A stretch of DNA of 5,741 nucleotides, from NCBI GenBank assembly GCA_028823435.1, contig JAPKBK010000120.1, positions 1 through 5,741 of the forward strand. Direction: 5' to 3'. Below the pieces are notes generated by a model that worked only from the letters and a program-made list of their open reading frames with translations, was not told the DNA's origin and did no database searches. Position 1 is the stretch's first letter. Each line of letters begins with the position of its first letter. Source of the stretch: Flavobacteriales bacterium (lineage in GTDB: Bacteria; Bacteroidota; Bacteroidia; Flavobacteriales_D; Sanyastnellaceae). Of the stretch, positions 1-5,741 are shown in pieces. The position numbers were made by a program, and so were the translations under genes.

Positions 1-517
1 TTTTTGTTCCGCCAGTGTCAGGAGTGGCAATACAAAGATTGTCTGTTTGGAGATGGGTTTTAATGTGGTTTAAGAAAAGCGTTGAACCAAATAAGTGATC
101 TACAGGAACCTCAAAAAACCCTTGAATTTGATCTGCGTGCAGATCCATTGTGATGACACGATCTACACCTGCTGCCATAAGCATGTTTGCAACAAGTTTC
201 GCCCCAATTGCGACACGTGGCTTGTCTTTCCTGTCCTGACGCGCCATTCCGAAATAGGGCATCACGGCTATAATACGCTTTGCGCTTGCACGTTTTGCAG
301 CATCGATTAAAAGAAGCAGTTCAAATAAATTGTCCGAAGGAGGAAATGTAGATTGAACGATTACAACCTCCTTTCCACGTACTGTTTGTTCAATGCTGAC
401 AGCAAACTCACCGTCAGAAAAACGAGTCGTAGTGGTGGGTACTAGCTCAGTGCCATATGCATCAGCCACTCTCTTCCCAAAACTTAGGGAAGAATCACCA
501 GCAAGGATTTTTATCAT
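1..517 (-). CDS. prs: Ribose-phosphate pyrophosphokinase (PRPP synthetase), N-terminal part, cut by the left window edge
   Basis: This cytoplasmic enzyme transfers pyrophosphate from ATP to ribose 5-phosphate, making PRPP for purine, pyrimidine, histidine, tryptophan and NAD synthesis. I translated 172 codons from the minus strand, starting MIKILAGDSS; the family is usually about 310-320 residues, so just over half is present. Visible family motifs are FSDGE (33-37), RQDRK (93-97, ATP-binding region) followed by DKPRVAIGAKLVANM, the signature DLHADQIQGFF (125-135), which belongs to the metal and ATP site, and PDTGG (166-170). No frameshift or stop interrupts the visible part. The chosen start is ATG at 517-515. 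An in-frame GTG at 526-524 and a TTG further up are also possible, before an in-frame TAG. The gene lies 58 nt downstream of the response regulator on the same strand, so read-through transcription is possible. I saw no convincing promoter or terminator in that gap. Family identity is very secure. Confidence 0.97.
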   Translation of the reverse strand, partial: MIKILAGDSSLSFGKRVADAYGTELVPTTTTRFSDGEFAVSIEQTVRGKEVVIVQSTFPPSDNLFELLLLIDAAKRASAKRIIAVMPYFGMARQDRKDKPRVAIGAKLVANMLMAAGVDRVITMDLHADQIQGFFEVPVDHLFGSTLFLNHIKTHLQTDNLCIATPDTGGTK

Positions 518-575
518 TTCAGACACGAGCAACTAGTTTTAGAAGGGCGCGAATATACGAAAAATAAAGTTCTTT

Positions 576-1280
576 TTAAGCTTCTGGAGCTATGAGTTTA
601 AAGCCCTTACCATGAACATTGAGGATTTCCAGCCTGTTATCTTCTTTTAAGTGCTTCCTGAGCTTTGCAACATAGACATCCATGCTTCGACCATTGAAGT
701 AATTTGCATCTCCCCATATCGCAGACAAAGCATGGTTGCGTTCTAGCAGTCCATTCTTATGTTTGACAAGTAAAAAGAGCAATTCATTCTCTTTTGTGGT
801 GAGGCGATGTTCATTGCCATCAAGGCTGAGTTGCTGTATGTTATAATCGAACTCGAATTTGCCAATATTGAACTTGGTCACCTCTTCTCCCTCTTGAGGC
901 AGAGATGCAGTCCGTCTTAGAATTGCCTTGATACGAACCAAGAGCTCTTCCATGCTAAATGGTTTCGTCATATAATCATCGGCACCTACTTTAAATCCCT
1001 CTAGCGTATCCTCTTTCATGCCTCTTGCGGAGAGGAACAGGATCGGAATCTGTTTGCTTTCTTTTCGTATTTCAGTCGCGACTTCAAAGCCATCTTTCCT
1101 TGGCATCATGACATCCAAAATGATGAAGTCAAATGTTTCTCGGTGATACAATTTCAATCCTTCGGCACCATCTTGTGCCCATGTTGTTGAAAATCCTTTC
1201 GCATTGAGGTAGTCGGACAGTAGTTTTCCGAGATTAGGGTCGTCCTCACAAAGGAGAACGCGAATGGGTGATGTTTTCAT
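576..1280 (-). CDS. OmpR/PhoB-family response regulator, RprY-like
   Basis: This is the DNA-binding output of the two-component system whose kinase lies immediately upstream. The 234-residue protein has the full family architecture. The receiver domain (about 6-123) has the acidic pocket E12-D13-D14, phospho-acceptor D56 in LDVMMP, S84 in FLSARG and K106 in KPF. After a short linker, a winged-helix DNA-binding domain follows (about 135-232), including the GRSMDVYVAKLRKHL recognition-helix region and the NVHGKGFKL wing. All phosphorelay residues are intact, so it should be phosphorylatable. The ATG at 1280-1278 is separated from the kinase stop (1284-1282) by one nucleotide, and no Shine-Dalgarno sequence is visible, which suggests co-transcription and perhaps translational coupling. 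Its size and pairing with a HAMP-less kinase resemble the Bacteroides RprX/RprY pair, but that comparison is from memory and orthology is not shown. Its target genes cannot be identified here. Confidence 0.95.
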   Translation of the reverse strand: MKTSPIRVLLCEDDPNLGKLLSDYLNAKGFSTTWAQDGAEGLKLYHRETFDFIILDVMMPRKDGFEVATEIRKESKQIPILFLSARGMKEDTLEGFKVGADDYMTKPFSMEELLVRIKAILRRTASLPQEGEEVTKFNIGKFEFDYNIQQLSLDGNEHRLTTKENELLFLLVKHKNGLLERNHALSAIWGDANYFNGRSMDVYVAKLRKHLKEDNRLEILNVHGKGFKLIAPEA

Positions 1281-1281
1281 G

Positions 1282-2574
1282 CTAGGGGCTAGGGTTGGAT
1301 TTCAATTTCATAACAAATGTACTTCCTACAAGGGGCTCACTTTCTGCGTAAATGGTGCCGTGGTGCCGTTCAACGACGTTTTTCACATAGCTCAAACCGA
1401 GGCCAAATCCTTTTACATCGTGAACGTTCCCAGTGGGTACTCTAAATAGCCTTTCAAAGACCTTGCCAAGAAACTCCTTCGGAATGCCAAGACCTCTGTC
1501 TCGAAACCTTAATTCGACACCCTCATCTGTTTGAGAACTGGATATTTCTATCTGAGCGCCATCTGGGGAGTATTTAATTGCGTTGTCGATGAGATTGAAA
1601 ATGACGTTTGTTAAATGGATACTGTCGGCTTGAATGATCGGATTTTCCGCCACAATGTTGAGATCGATTTTCCCTCCTTTTCGCCGGACTTGCATTGTAA
1701 CGTTTCTGACGACCTCTTTTATTATATCGTGAACGTTGACTTGTTGCATGTAGAGCTTCATGGATTTAGAATCTGTAAGACTCGCCTGAAGCACCTTTTC
1801 TACGAGTACGCCAAGCCGCTTATTCTCTCCTCGAATCATGCCGATATAGTGGCTTGTTTGTTCTTCATTTAGGTCCAAATCTTTGTCTCCTAAAGCTTCA
1901 CTGGCCAATCCAATTGTTGAGATAGGCGTCTTAAGCTCATGCGTCAGATTGTTCATTAAGTCACGGCGAATTCGAACCAGTTCATTTGATTTCACCACTG
2001 ACCGCATCACATAAATGAGTGCGATGGCAATGACCAGAAGCATAAAGCCCGATAAGACAAATGCGCCCAATTGAGAGTTGAGTAAGTGTTTTTTTAGGTT
2101 TGGAAAAAAAACGTGCAATTGCAATGGACCGAGCGCAACGTCGTACCCTTCGCCAATTAATTCTTCGCGATAAATCTCATTTTCACCCTCAAGGTATGCC
2201 GGCTGCCCATATCTGTCAAAGGCTCCATAAACGGCCTTGGCGGTGACGCCATTTTCCGCAAGCGCCAGTGCGACCAACGAATCCATAGGGAGCGATTCCA
2301 TGCGAAGCAGTACGCCACGGGATTGATTCTGCATGCCGTCCGCAATGAGAACTTGTCCTTGATAGAAGGAAGAGGAATCTGGTGACAATTTGAGACCTTG
2401 TGCGTCAAACATGATCCAGTGTGAAATCGTATTGAGGGATTGTTCTACGGTTTGGTCAAAAACTTGCTGCCTCAACTCAAGGGCATTGCTCAGCCATTTT
2501 ACCTGTAAAAAGCTTACACCTACGACCGCCAAAGCAATGATCCCCACCAACCATGATATTTTAATGCCTCTCAT
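1282..2574 (-). CDS. Membrane sensor histidine kinase without HAMP domain, partner of the adjacent OmpR-type regulator
   Basis: This inner-membrane kinase should sense a periplasmic or membrane signal and phosphorylate the regulator encoded next to it. I place the start at ATG 2574-2572, giving 430 residues. There the protein begins MRGIKISW and runs straight into the first membrane segment (about 5-24), as is usual for the family. The open frame extends 26 codons further to an ATG at 2652, but those residues look non-native and a candidate promoter lies inside them. A periplasmic region of roughly 145 residues, which I do not recognise, is followed by a second membrane segment (about 171-190). 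Only a short basic linker separates it from the dimerisation/phospho-acceptor helix, NLTHELKTPI, with H212. The ATPase domain shows the N box FNLIDNAIKYS (N331), the G1 box DRGLGIP (D359, G361, G363), the FERLFR motif and the G2 box GFGLGLS (389-395). All catalytic motifs are intact. The signal it senses is unknown. Confidence 0.94.
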   Translation of the reverse strand: MRGIKISWLVGIIALAVVGVSFLQVKWLSNALELRQQVFDQTVEQSLNTISHWIMFDAQGLKLSPDSSSFYQGQVLIADGMQNQSRGVLLRMESLPMDSLVALALAENGVTAKAVYGAFDRYGQPAYLEGENEIYREELIGEGYDVALGPLQLHVFFPNLKKHLLNSQLGAFVLSGFMLLVIAIALIYVMRSVVKSNELVRIRRDLMNNLTHELKTPISTIGLASEALGDKDLDLNEEQTSHYIGMIRGENKRLGVLVEKVLQASLTDSKSMKLYMQQVNVHDIIKEVVRNVTMQVRRKGGKIDLNIVAENPIIQADSIHLTNVIFNLIDNAIKYSPDGAQIEISSSQTDEGVELRFRDRGLGIPKEFLGKVFERLFRVPTGNVHDVKGFGLGLSYVKNVVERHHGTIYAESEPLVGSTFVMKLKSNPSP

Positions 2575-2604
2575 TGCATGCAAAATACATCTGAACCCAC
2601 AATT

Positions 2605-2633
2605 CAAGCATACTTTCGTTAAACTAGCGTCAA
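2605..2633 (-). promoter_or_regulatory. Candidate Bacteroidota-type promoter for the kinase/regulator operon
   Basis: On the minus strand a TTGAC element (2633-2629) is followed by TATGCTTG (2612-2605). The second element matches the Bacteroidota -7 consensus TAnnTTTG with one mismatch, and 18 nt separate the TTG from it, within the usual range. Transcription would begin near 2598 and leave a leader of about 24 nt before the kinase ATG at 2574. This also argues against the longer upstream reading of the kinase. The call rests on motif match and position alone, and short motifs like these occur by chance. Confidence 0.4.
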
Positions 2634-2675
2634 TTTTAAAAAGGTTTAACAACTCACCGTCTTACCTTCGCTTTT

Positions 2676-4748
2676 GTGATACCTAAAGAGACCGTCGAAT
2701 TAATCCACCAAACTGCCGTCATTGAAGACGTCATAGGAGATTATGTGGATTTGAAAAAGCAGGGGAGTAGCTTCAGGGGGATGAGTCCTTTCACAAATGA
2801 GAAAACGCCTTCTTTCTATGTCGTTCCAAGCAAAGGCATTTTCAAATGTTTCAGTTCAGGAAAAGGAGGGTCTTTGGCGACTTTTTTAATGGAACAGGAA
2901 AAAGTCAGCTATCCCGAAGCGCTTAGAATTCTTGCAGGTCGTTACAACATTGAGATCGAGGAGAGAGAGCAAACCCCTGAGGAAATCGTCGCGTCCACTG
3001 AAAGAGAAAGCCTCGGTGCAATTACCTCTTGGGCCCAGAAATGGCTGACTGACAATCTCCTCAACACAGAAGTGGGTAAAGCCGTAGGTCTAAGCTATTT
3101 TAAAAACAGAGGGTTTCGGGATGAGATCATCGAGAAATTTCAAGTGGGATTTTCTCCTGACGGTTGGGATGTATTTACAAATGCGGCTTTGGCTGCGGGG
3201 TATGCTGAGGAGAGACTTGTCGCAACCGGATTAAGCTCAAAAAGTCAGAAAAGTGATAAGCTATTTGACTTTTTTAGAGGTCGGGTCATGTTCCCGATTA
3301 GGGATGTGACAGGCAGAGTGATCGGGTTTGGCGGGAGAACGCTGAAGACAGAGAAAAAGATCGCCAAGTATTTCAACAGTCCTGAGAGTCCCCTTTACGA
3401 CAAGTCAAGGGCGCTGTATGGCATTCATTTGGCGAAACCTCTGATCAGTAAAGAGGACATGTGTTTTCTTGTTGAGGGTTATACCGATGTGATGGCGATG
3501 CACCAAAGCGGCGTGGAGAATGTTGTTTCTTCAAGCGGTACGGCGCTTACGATACCCCAAACTCACCTTATACGCCGCTTCACAAAAAACGTCACAGTCC
3601 TGTTTGATGGAGATAGAGCGGGGATGACTGCTGCTTTAAGAGGGATAGATATTCTACTCAAAGAAGGGATGAACGTCAAGGTTGTCACCTTCCCTGATGG
3701 CGACGATCCGGATAGCTATTCAAAGAAAGTGAGTTCGAGTGAATTCCAGAAGTTCATCAAAGAAGATGCGCGAGATTTCCTCGCATTTAAGTCGGACTTC
3801 CTGAGTCAAGAAGCGGGAGATAACCCGCAAAAACGTGCGGAACTCGTTCACAGCATCGTTGAATCTATTGCATGCGTCCCAGATGCAATTCAACGTTCAG
3901 TTTACATCCAAGCGACGGCTGCACGAATTAAGTTGCCAGAAGATTTGCTTCAAGCTGAAGTTGCAAAAGAGATTCAGAAGCGACTTCACAAAGCGGCAAA
4001 AAGATCTTCTCAGACGCGACTTACGCAGACAGGCGCTATTTCAAGTGGCCCTCCTCCCTCTGCACCTCTTCCGGGAACGGAATACCCCACACAGGATGTT
4101 TCTGAAGATTTGGCGCCAGGAATCCCTGCAAGAGTTCGCACAAAGCGAGACATGTTAGAGGACACGATTATTAAACTCTTACTGGAGCATGGAGAGGTTT
4201 TAGTGAATGTCGAGATCGAATCTGAACAGTTAGAAGAAGGCGCAAAAGGTGGTGAGACAAAAGAGGACTCAGCACCGACCTCCTTTACAGAAGTTCCATT
4301 CGCTGAGCTCTTGGTACACCGCATTGAGACCCACAACCTTGACATGGAGAACGATTCTACAAATTATATTTTATCAAGATATAAGTTGAGTTTAGATGCG
4401 GGAACATTGCCTTCATCTCAGTCTTTTTTCACAGACACTTCCCCTGAAATTCAATCCAGAGCAGCAAATATGCTCGTGAACAAATACAGTCTAAGTGAAA
4501 ACTGGGCAAACAAACATCATATTTTTGCGATTCGAGAAGAAGAAGTACTCGAACAGGCGCTATCATCCGCGACGACACGCTTGCTGTTGTTTGATGTCCA
4601 GAGAAATATTGACACCGTCATCACGGCACTCTCTTTGAAAGGCATTTCAGATGCAGAGGTGAATAGATTGCTGAGAGAAAAAATCAAACTCGACAGAATT
4701 GTCAAAGATTTAAATTTAGCTTTAGGTGTTGTAATCTTACCCAAATGA
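2676..4748 (+). CDS. dnaG: DNA primase DnaG with degenerate N-terminal zinc-binding motif
   Basis: DnaG synthesises the short RNA primers extended by the replicative polymerase and works at the fork with the DnaB helicase. The product is 690 residues. The start is GTG at 2676: the reading gives MIPKETVELI, a typical Bacteroidota DnaG beginning, and an in-frame TAA at 2637-2639 with no ATG between leaves no other good choice. The N-terminal CHC2-type region (about 30-90) keeps NEKTPSF, but the expected ligands read S37, T40, C58 and S61, so three of four are missing. The core polymerase domain shows RVMFPIRD (203-210), GFGGRTL and YFNSPESPLYDKSRALYG. The TOPRIM domain has VEGYTD (E267), FDGDRAG (D311, D313) and PDGDDPD (340-346), so the catalytic metal site is intact. 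A proline-rich linker (about 455-486) leads to a poorly conserved C-terminal region (about 490-690), expected to bind helicase. The stop overlaps the start of the channel gene by 4 nt. Identity is very secure. Confidence 0.97.
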   Translation: MIPKETVELIHQTAVIEDVIGDYVDLKKQGSSFRGMSPFTNEKTPSFYVVPSKGIFKCFSSGKGGSLATFLMEQEKVSYPEALRILAGRYNIEIEEREQTPEEIVASTERESLGAITSWAQKWLTDNLLNTEVGKAVGLSYFKNRGFRDEIIEKFQVGFSPDGWDVFTNAALAAGYAEERLVATGLSSKSQKSDKLFDFFRGRVMFPIRDVTGRVIGFGGRTLKTEKKIAKYFNSPESPLYDKSRALYGIHLAKPLISKEDMCFLVEGYTDVMAMHQSGVENVVSSSGTALTIPQTHLIRRFTKNVTVLFDGDRAGMTAALRGIDILLKEGMNVKVVTFPDGDDPDSYSKKVSSSEFQKFIKEDARDFLAFKSDFLSQEAGDNPQKRAELVHSIVESIACVPDAIQRSVYIQATAARIKLPEDLLQAEVAKEIQKRLHKAAKRSSQTRLTQTGAISSGPPPSAPLPGTEYPTQDVSEDLAPGIPARVRTKRDMLEDTIIKLLLEHGEVLVNVEIESEQLEEGAKGGETKEDSAPTSFTEVPFAELLVHRIETHNLDMENDSTNYILSRYKLSLDAGTLPSSQSFFTDTSPEIQSRAANMLVNKYSLSENWANKHHIFAIREEEVLEQALSSATTRLLLFDVQRNIDTVITALSLKGISDAEVNRLLREKIKLDRIVKDLNLALGVVILPK

Positions 4749-4764
4749 TCGTTACCCAAATGAT
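4737..4764 (+). repeat. 15-bp tandem duplication (second copy 13 bp) across the dnaG stop and mscS start
   Basis: The 13-mer TTACCCAAATGAT occurs at 4737-4749 and again at 4752-4764, a period of exactly 15 bp. The first copy contains the ATGA that ends dnaG and starts the channel gene. The second copy supplies another ATG (4760-4762) in the same channel frame, so the channel can be read as MIVTQMINEF or as MINEF. The repeat is perfect over 13 bases. Confidence 0.9.
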
Positions 4765-5599
4765 AAATGAATTTTTGTCGAAAAGCATTCAATTAGGGAG
4801 CTATGTTCTTTCGATGGAACGGGGCTTGGCAGTTCTCCTGACCCTTGTTCTAGGGCACGTTACGTTTATGCTATTTAAGTGGGGGTTGCGGCGCGCCTTA
4901 AAACTAAAGCACATTGATGAAGGGCGAAGGTTTTTGATTGTCCGTTTAATGCGCACCCTGATTTACATCGTCACGTTTTTCATCGTTATCGAAGTTTTGG
5001 GATTTAATTTAACTGTAATTTGGGCGGGTTCCGCGGCGCTCCTAGTGGGTGTAGGGATAGGCCTTCAGGGCTTTTTTAATGATGTCATCTCTGGATTCGT
5101 ATTGTTATTTGAAGGGGGAGTTAGAGTGGGGGATGAGCTCGAGATTGATGGTGATCTTGTCAAAGTAAAAGGCATTGCGCTTAGAGCAACAAGAGTGGAA
5201 ACGGTAGACGGGGACCTCGTGGTGATGCCCAATTCAAAAATTGCGGGCAACTCTGTCATGAATTTCTCTCAGGGTCTCACATCTACGCGTATTAGCGTCT
5301 CTGTAGGCGTTGCCTATGGCAGTGATGTTGAACTTGTTCGTCAATTGCTTTTAGAAGCAATGACTGCCCAACCCCAAATCGTCAAATCGCCTTCACCTCA
5401 AGTTGTCTTCTCTGAATTTGGAGATTCAGCGCTCAATTTTGAAGTCCGAGGATGGGTGCGTTCACCATGGAACAGAATGATTATTAAAAGTGACATTCGA
5501 TTTAGGATAGACACCCTTTTCCGTACGAATAAAATTAAAATCCCTTTCCCACAACGCGAGCTTTACATCACTAACACTTCGCAATCGGATCCGTCATAA
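4745..5599 (+). CDS. MscS-family small-conductance mechanosensitive ion channel
   Basis: Proteins of this family are inner-membrane homo-oligomeric channels that open under membrane tension and release solutes during osmotic downshock. The 284-residue length matches E. coli MscS (286). The sequence suggests three membrane segments: about 28-46, 64-86 and the glycine/alanine-rich pore helix from about 93 on. The most diagnostic stretch is SAALLVGVGIGLQGFFNDVI (96-115), the TM3 region. It is followed by the beta domain with GVRVGDELEI, VETVDGDLVVMPNSKIAGN (151-169) and VMNFS (171-175), then the C-terminal alpha/beta domain ending in KIPFPQRELYI. I report the first ATG (4745), which overlaps the dnaG stop as ATGA. 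The ATG at 4760, five codons later in the duplicated sequence, is an equally credible start. The overlap predicts co-transcription and translational coupling with dnaG. The family is secure; whether it is the main MscS of the cell or a paralogue cannot be told. Confidence 0.95.
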   Translation: MIVTQMINEFLSKSIQLGSYVLSMERGLAVLLTLVLGHVTFMLFKWGLRRALKLKHIDEGRRFLIVRLMRTLIYIVTFFIVIEVLGFNLTVIWAGSAALLVGVGIGLQGFFNDVISGFVLLFEGGVRVGDELEIDGDLVKVKGIALRATRVETVDGDLVVMPNSKIAGNSVMNFSQGLTSTRISVSVGVAYGSDVELVRQLLLEAMTAQPQIVKSPSPQVVFSEFGDSALNFEVRGWVRSPWNRMIIKSDIRFRIDTLFRTNKIKIPFPQRELYITNTSQSDPS

Positions 5600-5666
5600 G
5601 TGAATATCTTGCGTCACCGATACGTCGAAGCCCCTGATAGGCAAACGCCTTAACATCACCTAGAAA

Positions 5667-5741
5667 ATGAAACATGTTGCCCTCTTATTCAGCATCTTAC
5701 TTGCTTTTAGCTCCCTTTCTCTTTTAGGCCAAACCCCTTCT
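5667..5741 (+). CDS. N-terminus of an exported protein of unknown function, cut by the right window edge
   Basis: Only 25 codons are visible. They read MKHVALLFSILLAFSSLSLL followed by GQTPS. A lysine near the start, a hydrophobic core of about 16 residues and a small residue before Q22 make a good Sec signal peptide, with cleavage likely after G21 (LLG/Q). No lipobox cysteine is seen, so a periplasmic or outer-membrane protein is more likely than a lipoprotein. The ATG is preceded by an A-rich stretch (AGAAA) and no Shine-Dalgarno sequence, as is common in Bacteroidota. It starts 67 nt after the channel stop on the same strand and may belong to the dnaG transcription unit. No family can be assigned from this fragment. 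Confidence 0.75.
   Translation, partial: MKHVALLFSILLAFSSLSLLGQTPS

Noticed and set aside
518..526. An alternative GTG start for prs at 526-524, adding VSE to the N-terminus.
   Set aside because: The ATG at 517 gives a normal family N-terminus (MIKILAGDSS) and ATG is preferred. The GTG cannot be excluded, and the difference is only three residues.
2611..2618. Plus-strand TACTTTCG as a -7 element for dnaG.
   Set aside because: It has one mismatch to TAnnTTTG, and only a CTG (2591-2593), not TTG, lies at the proper upstream distance. It is too weak to annotate as a promoter.
2575..2652. A 26-codon N-terminal extension of the kinase reading frame, with a cysteine-rich CLNCGFRC stretch that resembles a metal-binding motif.
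   Set aside because: It lies in the intergenic region and covers the candidate promoter. The kinase starting at 2574 already has a normal N-terminus leading into TM1, so the cysteines are most likely chance translation.
4010..4345. A 111-codon open frame on the minus strand antisense to dnaG (and similar antisense frames over prs, the kinase and the channel).
   Set aside because: The translations are rich in serine, proline and cysteine without recognisable motifs, and lie opposite well-supported genes. They are frame shadows.
5639..5650. Small perfect hairpin AGGC-AAAC-GCCT between the channel gene and the last gene, as a terminator.
   Set aside because: The stem is only 4 bp and no T-run follows. 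Such a structure is expected by chance and would not stop transcription reliably.
1..5741. A search for an undescribed system: CRISPR-like repeats, tRNA or rRNA genes, insertion-sequence ends, toxin-antitoxin pairs, reverse transcriptases, defence genes or large inverted repeats.
   Set aside because: None was seen. Nearly all of the window is covered by intact, recognisable core genes with similar base composition, and intergenic regions are about 100 bp or less.

Overview
The window looks like an ordinary chromosomal segment from a member of the Bacteroidota. The evidence is a DnaG primase with an 'MIPKETV' start and a zinc-site segment of the degenerate SPF-N-EKTPSF...FSSGKGG type, an RprX/RprY-like HAMP-less kinase and OmpR-type regulator pair, start codons without clear Shine-Dalgarno sequences, and a candidate promoter of the Bacteroidota TTG / TAnnTTTG form. 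Assignment below phylum level would be a guess.

The left half (1-2574) is read from the minus strand. A sensor histidine kinase (2574-1282) is followed after 1 nt by its OmpR-family response regulator (1280-576). After 58 nt comes the N-terminal half of ribose-phosphate pyrophosphokinase, prs (517 to the left edge). The right half (2676-5741) is read from the plus strand. DnaG primase (2676-4748) overlaps an MscS-family mechanosensitive channel (4745-5599) by 4 nt (ATGA). After a 67-nt gap, the first 25 codons of an exported protein run off the right edge (5667-5741). The two arms diverge from a 101-bp intergenic region (2575-2675), which holds a plausible kinase promoter. No gene-free stretch exceeds about 100 bp.

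The kinase and regulator form a complete two-component system, but neither its stimulus nor its targets can be read from the window. prs (nucleotide precursor synthesis), dnaG (replication priming) and mscS (osmotic safety valve) are housekeeping genes. The dnaG/mscS overlap suggests translational coupling, but no functional link between them is evident.

I found no mobile element, CRISPR array, RNA gene, defence cassette or new multi-gene system. The details most worth a second look are the loss of three of the four expected zinc ligands in DnaG, and a 15-bp tandem duplication at the dnaG/mscS junction that duplicates the mscS start codon.
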